Positions 32,760 through 45,846 of a stretch of 64,000 nt of DNA are shown one piece after another. Position numbers and translations under genes: made by a program. The number at the start of each line of letters is the position of its first letter. Position 1 is the first letter of the stretch. The stretch is from positions 68,498,036 through 68,562,035 of the forward strand of contig CM055094.1 in the NCBI GenBank assembly GCA_029204225.1, read 5' to 3'. The stretch is from Diphasiastrum complanatum (lineage: Eukaryota; Streptophyta; Lycopodiopsida; Lycopodiales; Lycopodiaceae). Under the pieces are notes generated by a model. That model made no database searches and was not told the origin of the DNA. It was given only the letters and a program-made list of their open reading frames with translations.

Positions 32760-33420
32760 TAATGGCTTTTGATATGGGCAAGCCACCGAACTAGTCATTG
32801 GATTTTTAAATTTTTTTTGGTAACTGCAGGATAGTCAAAGTGATTGGAAAAATCCGTGCAACCAACATTGTTGTAATGGAGCATCGATGTTCTCCCATTA
32901 GTTGAGAAATAGCCAATGCTAATGTACTCAACTGTGTTGTAGAAACGAGCACCACTGGAGTTCCTCCTCACATGTGTGAATCCATATATAAAAGAAAATC
33001 AACATCCTACACTCAAAAATTCACTATATCACCACCAAGATGCAAGAGATATATGTAGAAACCCAAAGAGATATCTTCCATAAGAATGAATGAGAGAAGA
33101 ATGAGAGAGGTGAATTTCTCCCACACTTGTGTGCCTATTTATAATAGCCTCTTGACCTATTGTTGCCTACGCTTATCAACTTATGAAAGTTTCTAAAAAC
33201 TTCTCCAAAAAGCTAGATAACTTGACTACATTCAATGTATCTCTTCTAACCAATTAGAGTAGGTCCAAATTCGACCTAATCCACCTATATACTTGCTAAT
33301 GCAGGGACACTATTTTTAGTCACTTAATGACATAAATAAATGTATCTCTAATTTGTTAATTCACTTTGGCCTCCAAATTGCCACATTATACAACTTAACT
33401 AGTTGACAAATTTTTCACAT
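32760..33420 (-). repeat. Copia-type LTR, minus orientation (inner end approximate)
   Basis: On the minus strand it starts TGTGAAAAATTTGTCAACTA at 33420 and resembles the LTR starting at 40456 (+) over GTCAACTAGTTAAGTT, GGCAATTT and GAGGCCAAAGTGAATT. A GGCTATTATAAATAGGC TATA region lies near 33145. It is inserted directly after the DUF4216-like frame. No internal region or primer-binding site was found. Confidence 0.55.
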
Positions 33421-33618
33421 AACCTTAAACCATTTTACATCAAATATAAAAAATTTCGATTGTCCAAATCCAACTTCCAATATAACATGGATTGTCCCAC
33501 AATAATTAAGTTGAGAAGAGATCATGTTGGTGTCAATAGTGCTACCTCGACTCTCTTGAGTAAAGTTTGCCATGACTCCACAATCATATGTGTTTCTAGT
33601 TTTATCAACATGCTCCAC
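33415..33618 (-). pseudogene. DUF4216-like remnant of a CACTA (En/Spm) transposon
   Basis: The 67 codons read NTYDCGVMANFTQESRGSTI, then YCGTIHVILEVGFGQSKFFI and FDVKWFKVM. This follows the DUF4216 pattern (NSGV.V...S......D.NPI.G...YYG.+.+I.EL.Y....VVLFKC.W.) found next to TNP2-type transposases in plant CACTA elements. It ends where an LTR begins at 33420. No transposase domain or CACTA termini were located. Confidence 0.55.
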
Positions 33619-33765
33619 ATGAAATATCTATACGTCCACAATGCATTGTATTTTTTGTATTGAACAAAAAAGAACAAAACATATTAGTGAAATTAGATAA
33701 ACTTTGATTGATGTATAAATCATAGATAAGCTATGTTGCTAAATTGCATGTGAATGATATAGAAT

Positions 33766-33767
33766 AC

Positions 33768-33822
<55 letters not shown>
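33766..33822. repeat. (CATA)n(TA)n microsatellite
   Basis: Four CATA units, then about 43 bp of TA. Confidence 0.9.
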
Positions 33823-33823
<1 letters not shown>

Positions 33824-33850
33824 CTTCTATGAAAATCACATCCCCTTGCA

Positions 33851-34824
<974 letters not shown>

Positions 34825-35148
34825 TTAACTTCTGGATGCCCATTGTTGTAGATCGTGCAACCCGTTGCTTGCTCTGGTACTTTGTTGTCCATCCATGTAT
34901 TGGGATTGTGAAGATGCACCGCTATTGCAGCCGCATGATGACCAAAACTGAGGCCATTGTGGTTTCTTGGTAGTTGTTTGCATCATGAGCTTCAGTCGCA
35001 ATCGAGCGTGAAGTCCTTCACAAGTTGTCGTGGCCGCAAACAGATCGTAGGAGGGGCAGGTGCAGCGCTTGGACGGTTCTTCTCCTTCGTGAGTTGAAGC
35101 CGCATATGGACTGCATTTGTTGACTGGCGGTATCCTTGCGGTATGTGG
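34825..35148 (-). pseudogene. Open frame interrupted by the 35-kb Copia insertion
   Basis: On the minus strand about 107 codons lie outside the LTR, including PVNKCSPYAASTHEGEEPSK, CTCPSYDLFAATTTCEGLHA, RLRLKLMMQTTTKKPQWPQF and a Ser/Gln-rich end closing with LQQWASRS and a stop. The part of the frame inside the LTR (35149-35268) is antisense noise. Across the insertion, the minus strand beyond 39680 continues in the same frame with FFPKGKQPQPH, so the Copia element seems to have split one reading frame. Function is unknown; low-complexity C-termini like this occur in transcription factors, but no DNA-binding domain is visible. Confidence 0.35.
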
Positions 35149-35850
35149 TGTGAAGAATTGCCAAAAATTGGCAAATCTAGCTTGATCAAAAACCATGTAG
35201 TGTAATGTAAATTTTGTACATAAGTGGATTCCACACATGTGAGTCCAAGATGCCACGTGGCAACCCACTCCTAATGTAGGTTAGGTCAAGTCCATAGGGT
35301 TGGTCATGTCATTTTGGTAGTGATTCCTAGTTTATAGGACCTGAATCCTAGATTTAAGGTGAAAATTTGACCAACTAGCTATCTACCAAGCATGACTCTA
35401 GGAAATAGACTAGGGTTTCATTTTAGGGCAAGAAGGGTGAGTTAACTTCCTTATTACATGCTGGAAATCCACCTAACTTCAAGAAGGAAGTCGAATTTGC
35501 TATGTATTCCAAGCTCCCATAGTGAGAAGATAGAAAATTTTTGGAGCTCATTGGCAATCTCAAGCTAGTTCACTATGTACATTGAGTTTCTGTGATCCAA
35601 ATGAAACCAAATCAATTTCTACTTGTTTCTCAGGTTGAAGGCCGTACTAGAGCCTGTAGTACACACGTGTGGGCTGGTATTTCAATGTTGATCAATTCTT
35701 TTGATTGTGAATGCTTGTTGTTTGTCAAATTGCCAATCTAGATCAACTTTTTTGTGTCTAGTTTTTTGATAGATTGTTAAGCAAGCATCCAATCACTCTT
35801 GTGGATCTTTTGTAGATCCATTTATGGTCCTAAAGTACAGTACCTTCACA
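35149..35850 (+). repeat. Copia 5' LTR, 702 bp
   Basis: From TGTGAAGAATTGCC to CAGTACCTTCACA, with TGTGAA...TTCACA inverted termini. Confidence 0.92.
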
Positions 35851-35870
35851 TGGTATCAGAGCCAAGTACA
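35851..35870 (+). other. Copia primer-binding site
   Basis: TGGTATCAGAGCCAAGTACA begins immediately after the LTR; initiator tRNA-Met type. Confidence 0.85.
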
Positions 35871-36654
35871 AGAGCATAAGCCATTGATCTAATGCAAATC
35901 CATTTTTAGCAAGTTTTGGTGCTAAAAGCTAGTATTGAGAGGGCAAGCTAGAATCTTGATTTTGGTGAGGAGATTTGATCCCAAACTTGGTAGGGGTCCA
36001 AATCCGTACTGTCCACATGTGTGGACACCTCTGAACCTGCATTTAATGCATGGTATTCATTTGATCCAAAAAAATTCAATTTGTGAGTTGTTGGTGTGAT
36101 TTTTGGTGGAGGTCCTAGGATAATCTACAAGATCATTTGCCATTGACTAGATTTGAATTTGTTTTATAGAATCTAATTAATCTAGGCTGATTTCAAGTCC
36201 TATTAAGGTTAAAAACAGGTCTTGAAAGTACACCAAGAAGGAAGAAAGAGATTAAGTCATTTTTTTGTCCAAAAATAGCCAAAATTGGCAAGATTTGATT
36301 GTAAGTAGATTTCACATCATCTTATCTTCATTCCAACTTTGTGAGGGAGTGCTAGAACTGAGATTATAAGTCCATTTGTTGGATTAGAAATCTAATTTGA
36401 GTGAAAAACTACAAGAGATAGACCTTAGTGAGTTTCTAGAGACAATCAAATTCATTTCTTGGCAAAATTTGTTTGAAATCAGTTTTCACTTCATCTTCTC
36501 TTCATTCCAGCTTTGTGAGGGAGTGATAGAACTGTGATTATAAGTCCATTTGTTGGATTAGAAATCAAATTTGAGTGAAATACTACAAGTATGAGACCTT
36601 TGTGAGTTTCAAGTCAATCAAATCTATTTCTTGTTTGTAGAAGTCACTAGTAAG
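35871..36654 (+). other. Untranslated leader with a duplicated block
   Basis: A block of about 110 bp containing CTTTGTGAGGGAGTG-TAGAACTG and AAGTCCATTTGTTGGATTAG occurs twice (about 36330-36410 and 36510-36590). No reading frame is seen. The leader is long (about 800 bp) for Copia. Confidence 0.6.
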
Positions 36655-38769
36655 ATGGGATCTGCTGGAGCATACCTTCTAGAAGCTAGTGAGAGATTGA
36701 ATTCTACAAATTATGTTATTTGGAAGGTTATGATGGAGTCACTCTTGGTGCTCCAAGACCTTTATGAGTTCTTGATTGAAGATGAAGATGAACCTCTAGG
36801 TGCACAGGAGTTAGCTAGATACAAGAAGAGATCTAGGCTTGCACTTCATTGTGTGAAGATGAATGTGAGCAATGATTTGTTGAGAGAAGTATCAGCTTGT
36901 ACTAGTGCTAAAGAGGCTTGGGAGTCTTTAAAATCAATCTATGAATCTAGTAGCACTTCAAGAGTACTCATGCTTAGAAATCAGATTTTGCAAAGCATGA
37001 AGAGAAGTGAGGAGAGTGCACATGATTATGTACTTAGAATCAAGTCTCTAAAGAGGGAGTTGGCTTCCATTGGAGAGAAGATTCATGATGGAGAGCTTGT
37101 ACAAATTGTCCTTAATGTTCTAGGAGATGACTTTGCAAATTTGGTCCAAAGTTTTGCCATCCAAGACACTTTGCCAACTATAGAAAAACTTCACAGTGTA
37201 TTAGTGGCTGGAGAGTGTAGGATGCTCCATGCAAAATCTAGGATGAGTTCCTTGTCTTTGCAGGATGGTGATGAGAAAGCCAATTTCTCATTCAAGGGCA
37301 AAAAGAAGACCAATGGAAAGAAAAAGCATCCAAAGGAGGCCAAAGAAGAGGATGATGCATCAAGTTCAAAGGACAAGTCAAAGCTTAAATGCTTCTTTTG
37401 TGGAAAGAAGGGGCATTATGCATCTGAATGCTACAAGAGACTAAGAGCACAAGTGGAGGAGGACAAACAAGGAAACCTTGCAAAGGAGGAGGAGGATGAA
37501 GTAGATGTATTCTTGATGGCATCTACATCCTCACCAACAAGCAATAGCAATTCAAGAGACAATTGGTGGATCGACAGTGGGGCTAGCTCCCACATGTCTT
37601 GTGAAAAGGACTTTTTTTCATCCTTACACTCGTTCAATGATGCTAAAATGTTTGTCTTTACTGCAAATGATGAAGAGCGTAGGATAGATGGTGTTGGCAC
37701 CATCTCTTTGTGTCTAGAATCCTCAAAATGCATGGATCTAGAAAATGTTCTTTATGTACCATCAATCACCAAGAATATGCTTAGTGTTGGTCTACTCTTA
37801 GAAAGTGGTTTGGATGTCCACTTTAAGCATGGTGTTTGCTTCATCTTGAAGAATGATGTTTGCATTGCAAAGGGATTTAAACATGGAAGATTGTTTAAGT
37901 TGGAAGCTAGTGTTGCTTTTGAAAGAATGAGCTTGGCAAATGAGGAGATCACTCAAGAGGAGATCTTGGCAAAGTGTGATCTTGCTTGCATTGAGGAGGA
38001 GCATCAAAAGGAGGAAGATCTTGAGGATCAGCCTCAAAGCATGAGAGTTCCAAGGGAGTCCTCAATGACAATGGCTGAGTCATCAAATTGCATGCAAATT
38101 GTCCATTCAAGTGTGCATTTTGCAAGGGTGGTGAGCATTGGAGAGTCTACTATCTTTGAGTACTTGTTGGATAGTATTAGTAGACATGGAGTGACTTGTT
38201 GCTTATCTTTAAGATCTATGGTGTTTAGTACTCTTTATGACAAGACAATGAAATTAGATGCTTTCAAATCTCCATTTGTTGTTGATAAAGCAATTTCATT
38301 GGATAACTATTTTTGTAATAGTTTGAATAGTGTCATAAAAGATGAAACATCATTTGTATTAAAAATATTTGGGTCCACATGCTTTGAGCATGATCATTCC
38401 AATGTAAGGACTAAAGATTATCATATTTCAATTATAGGAATAATGGTAGTGTTTTGCTCTTCAAGTAGAGATTGTAGAATCTACTTGTTTTCAACCAAAA
38501 AGATTTGTAAACTTGAAGAAGCACCTTTGGATCAACACCTTATTCAGTTCATTGATTTTTTGGAGTCAAGTCAAGTAGAGGAGCAAGCTCAAGACCCAAG
38601 GACTCCAAGAAGAACCTTGAGTATCAAGATGGAGCCATCTAGGCTCAAGCATATGGATCAAGCAAGGCAAGTTGTCTTTGGCAACATTATGTATGCACTT
38701 AATAGTTTTATTGATGTATCTTCAAGTGCACAAAATGCCTTGGAATCCATGGCTTGGCATGATGTATAG
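36655..38769 (+). CDS. Gag-protease polyprotein of the non-autonomous Copia element
   Basis: 704 codons without a stop, from the ATG in AGTAAGATGGGATC. Residues 1-200 are a Copia gag (LLEASERLNSTNYVIWKV, MNVSNDLLREVSACTSAKEA). A lysine-rich linker follows, then a CCHC zinc knuckle at 246 (CFFCGKKGHYASEC) and an aspartic protease with WWIDSGASSHMS, catalytic Asp at about 307, and the ENVLYVPSITKNMLSVG flap-side region. After the FKLEAS pre-integrase start (about residue 427) the integrase catalytic core is absent. A diverged integrase C-terminal end (FGSTCFEHDHSNVRTKD) and the RRTLSIKMEPSRLKHMDQ linker remain. The frame stops at WHDV, where RT normally begins. The absence of stops suggests Gag and protease were kept functional. 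Confidence 0.85.
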   Translation: MGSAGAYLLEASERLNSTNYVIWKVMMESLLVLQDLYEFLIEDEDEPLGAQELARYKKRSRLALHCVKMNVSNDLLREVSACTSAKEAWESLKSIYESSSTSRVLMLRNQILQSMKRSEESAHDYVLRIKSLKRELASIGEKIHDGELVQIVLNVLGDDFANLVQSFAIQDTLPTIEKLHSVLVAGECRMLHAKSRMSSLSLQDGDEKANFSFKGKKKTNGKKKHPKEAKEEDDASSSKDKSKLKCFFCGKKGHYASECYKRLRAQVEEDKQGNLAKEEEDEVDVFLMASTSSPTSNSNSRDNWWIDSGASSHMSCEKDFFSSLHSFNDAKMFVFTANDEERRIDGVGTISLCLESSKCMDLENVLYVPSITKNMLSVGLLLESGLDVHFKHGVCFILKNDVCIAKGFKHGRLFKLEASVAFERMSLANEEITQEEILAKCDLACIEEEHQKEEDLEDQPQSMRVPRESSMTMAESSNCMQIVHSSVHFARVVSIGESTIFEYLLDSISRHGVTCCLSLRSMVFSTLYDKTMKLDAFKSPFVVDKAISLDNYFCNSLNSVIKDETSFVLKIFGSTCFEHDHSNVRTKDYHISIIGIMVVFCSSSRDCRIYLFSTKKICKLEEAPLDQHLIQFIDFLESSQVEEQAQDPRTPRRTLSIKMEPSRLKHMDQARQVVFGNIMYALNSFIDVSSSAQNALESMAWHDV

Positions 38770-38977
38770 TTCTTGAAGTGTGCTACATGTATATAGACAC
38801 ATTTGTGGAACATCTTGTAAGGGATCCTTTAAGAGGTGGTGAAAGATCCTTCATGGACATCATTCTCTATTGGAGTCTCAAAAGTTCCTTGTTTGTAGCT
38901 GAATTTTTTAGACACTTCTAAAAGCTTTCATTCATCTATCAAGAGAGTTGTAAATAGATCAAGCTAAATTTGAGGAG

Positions 38978-39679
38978 TGTGAATAATCGCCAAAAATTGG
39001 CAAATCTAGCTTGATCAAACACCATGTAGTATAATGTAAATTTTGTACATAAGTGGATTCCACACATGTGAGGCCAAGATTCCACGTGGAAACCCACTCC
39101 TAATGTAGGCTAGGTCAAGTCCATAGGGTTGGTCATGTCATTTTGGTAGTGATTCCTAGTTTATAGGACCTAAATCCTAGATTTAAGGTGAAAATTTGAC
39201 CAACTAGCTATCTACCAAGCATGACTCTAGGAAATAGACTAGGGTTTCATTTTAGGGCAAGAAGGGTGAGTTAACTTCCTTATTACATGCTGGAAATCCA
39301 CCTAACTTCAAGAAGGAAGCCGAATTTGCTATGTATTCCAAGCTCCCATAGTGAGAAGATAGAAAATTTTTGGAGCTCATTGGCAATCTCAAGCTAGTTC
39401 ACTAAGTACATTGAGTTTTTGTGATCCAAATAAAACCAGATCAATTTCTACTTGTTTCTCAGGTTGAAGGCCGTATTAGAGCCTGTATTACACACGTGTG
39501 GGCTAGGATTTCAATGTTGATAAATGCTTTTGATTGTGAATGCTTGTTGTTTGTCAAATTGCCAATCTAGATCAACTTTTTTGTGTCTAGATTTTTGATA
39601 GATTGTTAAGCAAGCATCCAATCACTCTTGTGGATCTTTTGTAGATCCATTTATGGTCCTAAAGTACAGTACTTTCACA
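38978..39679 (+). repeat. Copia 3' LTR, 702 bp
   Basis: From TGTGAATAATCGCC to CAGTACTTTCACA, preceded by a weak purine tract (TTTGAGGAG). Confidence 0.92.
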
Positions 39680-40455
39680 AGTGGTTGCGGTTGCTTGCCC
39701 TTCGGGAAAAATGTGAAGGTCAACAAAAACATATTCTTAGTCATTTTAGACTGTCACATTTTTTGGAAAATGCGAAAAAGCCGAAGGTTGGCAAAAAAAT
39801 GTTTTAAATCATATTCTGACTTAGTGTTGGTTTCAAGAAAGTGCAAAGAATTCGAATTGTGCAAAACTTGGTTCAAATATGCAGACTATGTGAAACTTAG
39901 TTAAAAAATGCAACAGTCCAAAAAATACAAGGAAAAATACAGAACCTTTGACACGTAGAAACTTTAGGTTTTTTCATAATGCCCTTGGATGGTTTTGATG
40001 ATGGAAATGAGGCTTAGAGAGGCTCATTATGTCACTCATTCATGCACAAATTCTCAAGTATTGAGGATATCTTATGGCAAGATTGGTTTGGAGGCTCATT
40101 CATGGAGTTTTATGGAGGAAACATTTCAACAAAGCACAAATATGGAGGAAGCATGCAAGAAAATGATCAGTATCGTTAAGATTTATTGCTTGGTTTCTAT
40201 TATTTTCTAGAGATGTCAGAGGCAAAAGCATGGAGGGATTACAATCTTTACATTCTATATTGTTCTTCATGTGCTAGATATGTAAAATTGATGTAAGAAA
40301 TAGTGAAGTTTCCAACATGGACACTACTAGTACTATCTATATCATTCATGAATGTTTCTATTTTGAGAATTATAATACCATAGAGAGGAGGTGGTCTATT
40401 CTTAGAATGAGACCACTCTTAAGATGGATCAAAGTTGTGTGGTTAAACTAGTTGA
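39680..40455. other. Flank of the Copia insertion
   Basis: The first about 90 bp on the minus strand continue the frame interrupted at 35148. The rest holds no recognised gene; just before 40456 is a GAAGAAGGAG purine tract that primes the next LTR. Confidence 0.4.
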
Positions 40456-40830
40456 AGAAGGAGTGTGAAAAATGTCAACTAGTTAAGTTAATCTAATTTG
40501 GCAATTTTGAGGCCAAAGTGAATTTTCAACTTAGAGATAGGTTCTTTTTTGTCAATAAGGCCTAAAAATAGTTTCCTTACTATTTCTAGCGATTTGAGAA
40601 GTTGATAAGGTCTAATTTGGACCCATTTCTAGTGGCTAGTTGAGATACATTGCATCTAGTCATGAAAATCTGGGTTTTTGGTGAAGTACTTAGAAACTAG
40701 TATTTTAGGGTGGAAAGTGGCCAAATGACACATTTGCTATTATAAATAGTTGTACCAACATGGAAAATTTATTCAAGAGTTCTCTCTTCATTTGGAGAAC
40801 ATTCATCTTCCATGTTATTGTTTTTCAAAA
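40456..40830 (+). repeat. Copia-type LTR (3' end approximate)
   Basis: It starts TGTGAAAAATGTCAACTAGT after the purine run GAAGAAGGAG. It resembles the minus-strand LTR starting at 33420 and has a TATAAATAG box near 40741. Confidence 0.6.
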
Positions 40831-43800
40831 TCAAACTAAATCATATAACGAGAAAAACTATTCACATGAAACTTCAACAAGCATGTAGAACATCAGTAAG
40901 CATTAGCAATGGATTTTATATAATTTACCCTTTCAAATGTTTTCAAATATTGTTGGAGAGAACACCATGCTAACCAAAATTTATCCTCTTTGCCTCCTCC
41001 TGCTAGTGATATGGCGCAACCAAACTCTTTCATAAATGCATAAAAAAAGCTTCTTGGTAACGTGCTTAGTCGGCATGTTTATTTCATTAGAGTTAATCAC
41101 CTATTAAGTATGCATTAAAATGAGTTAACCACACTAGTTAGATGGCAAGCAGCACCATAAGCTAAAAAAATTTAAAAAAATATTGCCATTTATGCTTTCT
41201 CTCTCTAATCATTCTCTCACGTCCCCTTTTTAGTTGAGATTTTCCCTAATGCTTCTCCTCTACCATCAATTCACAATGGTTAGCTTCCAAAAAAGCATAA
41301 ACTTGAAAAGCCTATCATCTTTGATCCCTTTCAAATTGGCAATGGCATTTCCACTCCTCATCATCAAGCAAGCATTTCTATCAACTGTAAGAAAGAATCG
41401 CTTGTCCAACAACACTTAGCAAATTCCTTGTAATGTTAGGAACATAGAACACACTCTCAAGCATGACTTTCTTGGTAGATTCAAGACCCATAGGAACTAA
41501 TCCTACTCCCTCATTCTTGCATTGAAAATCACTTGTTGTATGATAAGCTTCTTAGAACTATCAAAAGGTAAGAGTTGATAGAAATACTCTTTGTGACTTG
41601 TCGTGTGGGTCTTGTCAGTGGGAGCTTGTTCCAATATCTATCCACCAAGATTCTTCCTCACCTTTGAGGCTTGTTGATGGGAAGTTCGACATCATTAGTG
41701 ACTCCTCAATGTAAGGATCATCACATTCTTCTTTGCTTAAGTTGGCTTGAGTTCCTTGTGCATCTCTCCTAGGTATATTCTAAAAGCCAAAACATTATAG
41801 GACTATGAGTAGGGGGTATATTTTGGACTCCAAAAAGATTATAAGACTATGCATACAAAGGAGCATTAGAAATTGACTATTTCAAATCTTAAAGAAAATT
41901 CATTCTTTAGCTTACAAACTTGATCTTTATAGTAGATTCATGCCTCATCCAATATCTCATGTAAGTCAATTAAAATTGAGTTTACGTGAACATGGTAGAC
42001 TTGGATCTAGAGAAAATTTAAGTCGGTTGGAAGATTTACCATTTAGTGTACCTTTGGAAACTGGGAACACACTCAAAACCAAAGATAAATAAATGAAAAA
42101 CTATTATTTGATAAAAGGTTAGATTGAGGATGATGACTCTTGGGAAAGAGTTAAAAGAATAAAGAAAATGTTTCATGGTTTTCACTTCTGAGAATAGAAA
42201 TAGTTCAAGGGTGTTAGCAATTGTACAAACACGGTGAAATTTTAAAAAAAAAAAAAAAAAAACCGTGGCATGTGTTTTGTAAGCCCACATGTGAGTATTT
42301 GCCAATAAACTTCTCCTATGGCATGTATGTTGTAAGTCCATGGGTAGAAGCTTAATATAATAAAATAACTTAAACTTAGAATTAGAACTTAGACTTAAGA
42401 AACTTAAGCCTAGGAAGATTCTAAGTTATCTTAAGTCCCAAGTTAGAAACTTCTTAAGTTCTATGTTCTAAGTTAGAAGTTTTTTAGAGGCCTTAAAATG
42501 GCTAGTATAGAATCTAATCCCATAAGGTAGTGGATGCTTATAGAGGCCCTCCTTGCTATAAGAGGAGAGGTATTTCTCATGTACACAACACTTTGAGATT
42601 ATGCTAAATTGCTCTCTAATTGAGAAGTTCTATTTCCTTGTGTTTCCTTTGGAAAGGTGCATAGCTTGAGGGAAGGTGCTCGGGCCTCCTCTTGCCTCCT
42701 TTTCATAGGTTTCTATTGTGGTATGCGTTTTATTGCTTTATGTTTTATTTAGCCACAATTTATATTTCCAATTCCCTTTGGGTGTTAGATTAGAATTAGT
42801 GTAAAGATCTTGCTAGTTGGGTACCACCTTAGCAAGATCATGTGATTTTGTTATTCTTGGCTAGTTGGGAAGCCTTAGTCAAGTTTAGTTATTTCCATGC
42901 CGAGCTGAGCACCAGTTGGGAAGCCTTGGTGCTCCTTTCATTTATGTTTTCATTTCACAGTTTTAAGCTTTGTAGATCTTAGAAGGTGGACAAACCCTTC
43001 TACCCTATACTACATCTGTGAGTAGATCTAGCCATCGCATAGAAAAGATTTACTTCCAACAAAGGGGGATCATATCTAGTTATCAAGGATTTGGAATTAT
43101 CCTAGGCATGGGTATTAGACCTCTAGTATTCAAGATTACTCATTACAACTTGAATTTCATTCAAGAACATTTTGGTAATTAATATCCTTTAGAGGACCCA
43201 AGCATTTAAATAATAAAGGTACATGGGCACATGCATAGGAGCCACTAGGGCCTAGATATCCTTGCGGAAACTCACCCTCCTCATACTTATTTCTAGCTTT
43301 TACTTGGTTAGGTGGTTTGTCTCCATTGTTGTCTCTTTTAGGGCTTTCTAGATAGGATCTTCAGGTGTTCTCCATTATAGCCCAAGTAGTACCCAAAGTA
43401 AAATATGATGTGTGTATGTTTGGAAAGAGTGATGATGTAGGAAAGACAATATGTTGAATCAATTGATAATATGGATGAGTGATTTTTTTTTGCTTTTTAA
43501 TCCTTTTTTGGTGCATTGTTTTCATGTGCTTTTTAATGTTTTTTTCTTTTTTCATTTTGCTTTACTAATGTTATGAAGTAAATATTTTAGGGATGGACCA
43601 CCAAAAATCAACTGAGAAAGACCAATTTATATCAAAAGGTGCATAAGAAAAAAAAAAAAGGATGGTATTTGAGTTGCGGCTAATTTAGATATGGTTTTAT
43701 ACCAAAAGAAGGTAGATGTAGTAACTACAAAGATCATGATAGAAAGGAACATGTTTATTTCTTTTGGTAAAATACACAAGGCAATATGAGCACTAGCTTT

Positions 43801-45793
43801 TAGGTTTTTATTTTTTCTTGAAGAGAGATTGTTCATGTAACATCTTACTAATTGGAAGAATTTGATCCAAAAATGAAAAACAACATAAGTTCCAAGATAG
43901 ATGGATAGACTACTTATTTATTAATCATATTTTGAATATCTAAAAGAGGGGGCATTTTTAATTATTGGAAAAAAATTCTCTTCATGGAAGTTAAAATAGT
44001 ATCATTAATTACATCATACAAAGGCTTAACGGATTTAGACTTCACTCATTCTTACATAGCTACTCTACACGTACATTGACAAGATTGTCTTGCTTTGTTA
44101 CTTTCTCTTGCGATTCGCCTCACTTACACTTAAGTTATCTGAGATGCCTAGTCTTCCTCAACTCTTTTTCACTTGATATTTTGGTTGTCTTCAATTGTAT
44201 TTCTAGCACCTCTTTACGATACCAAGAAAACCCTATAGATATTAGTTGACATATGAAAATAAGTCATATCTATAGAGTTTGAAGAGTAAAATGAAGAGCT
44301 CTCATCAAAGTCTAACTAACCATGATACCTTACAATGAGGGCAGTACTCGTGCTCCAAGTTTCTCAAAGGTGAACTAACTATCAACATCTACCAAATCCA
44401 ACATATTGCTACTCATCTTTATTGAAATATTCTTGGTCGTGTTCTTGAAGTTGAGACCTTTTTCTTTTCCTCACACATTGAAGAACAACTACGCAAATTG
44501 ATCAGATATCATGATGTTTTGCTCAATTCCAAATATGGGAAGAACACATACATCCTTGTGTGAAAAATAAATTTTCAAAGGACCAAAAACAAAAAAAAAA
44601 AATTAATTGTTGGAAAAATGTTCATTTTAATCAACTTGCATCATAATTATAGCCTAGACCGTCAAGTTTCCAAAAACAACATGGCTCATGGTCAGTTCCA
44701 ATTTTGGTTATATAATCATGTTGAGCAAATAGATATGAAGAAGTTTCTTCTGAAAACTTGTCCACATTATGCTTTATTTACTAGTGATAATTTGGATTTC
44801 ATAGGTACTCCACCTATTTTATTTGTTTCTACAAATAATGCAAGTTCTAGGAAAAGCATTGATTGTTGATTTAAAAATTAAGACTTGTATAGTACAATGA
44901 TGTAATCCAATGGTTGAACTAGATTAGGGATTAGGCCAAAATGCACTACAAAACTAAAAAATATCAATGTAGACATTGTGTAATTTCATAGCATTATTGA
45001 CAACAAAGAGAAATTTGGACTTCTAATGTGATTTCAATTTGTACAAAGGTAGATTGGGTGGTAGCACTCTCCTATCCTTACCTTGAATTTTGTGGAGTTG
45101 ACTCACAGTACTAGTAGCTAGTGAGATTAGACATTGAACGCCTGATTTGGCTAGAATTGTGGGGCTTTATGGTTGAAATTCATATAAAAATTATAAGTAG
45201 AAGTACATTTGAAGCTCCCAAGAAGAAATTTTCGCATCCACCCTTGACAAATGTCACGCTTGGAAAAGGATTCTCTAATGACCTTTCTAGAAAATGACCG
45301 ATTGTTTCACCAAGTAGAAAGTTCACTACTGTAACAAATTCCAACTAAAACAAATGGAAATTCAAGATTCTCTAGTGATTTTTGCATAAAACAAGGGACT
45401 ATTTCACTAAGTGGAAAGGTCACTACAAACACCAAGTAGAATGACCAATCACAAAGAAATATCACATCTAAAGCCAACCGTATAAGTCCACAAAGGAGTT
45501 TAATAAGCACTCTCTCAAGGTGAGAAAAGGTCAAAATGTGTGGGCGTCAAAAAATTTCAACGATGTGAAGGGATCACTCTTGTGGGGATCCTTTATGTTT
45601 GGGAATTTACCAACTTTTTACTCAAAGAAATGTTCACTATAGATTCCATTCCCCATTGCCAAAAAGATGCCAATCCATTATTAGTAGCATTTCTCTTTGG
45701 CTCAAATATATAGAAATCATTGCTTCATGCATGCATGATGTTCCTAAATTTTCTTGTCAGTTTTTTTTTTCTCAATTCTTAGAGATTCCACAA

Positions 45794-45795
<2 letters not shown>
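40831..45795. other. AT-rich region without recognised genes
   Basis: It contains an A-run at 42242-42260, a CTTAAG-rich patch at 42360-42490, and a repeated AGTTGGGAAGCCTT phrase at about 42863 and 42913 that may belong to a decayed LTR. The open frame at 44618-44869 has no recognisable domain. Confidence 0.4.

Positions 45796-45842
<47 letters not shown>
45796..45842. repeat. (CT)~23 microsatellite
   Basis: Pure CT run of about 47 bp, followed at 45900-46100 by a long pyrimidine-rich stretch that could be a 5' UTR. Confidence 0.9.

Positions 45843-45846
<4 letters not shown>

Larger units (their letters stand above)
35149..39679 (+). mobile_element. Non-autonomous Ty1/Copia element with intact gag-protease frame
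   Basis: A 4531-bp element with two 702-bp LTRs differing at about 22 sites by eye (about 3%), a perfect primer-binding site and one long open frame. Flanking 5-bp sequences TGTGG (35144-35148) and AGTGG (39680-39684) differ at one base, consistent with a target-site duplication. RT, RNase H and an intact integrase are missing, so transposition would need enzymes from a relative. Truncated relatives lie at 25019 (-), 27001 (-) and 56814 (+). Confidence 0.88.

Noticed and set aside
37191-38037. Minus-strand frames inside the 35-kb Copia element
   Set aside because: They are shadows of the 704-codon gag-protease frame.
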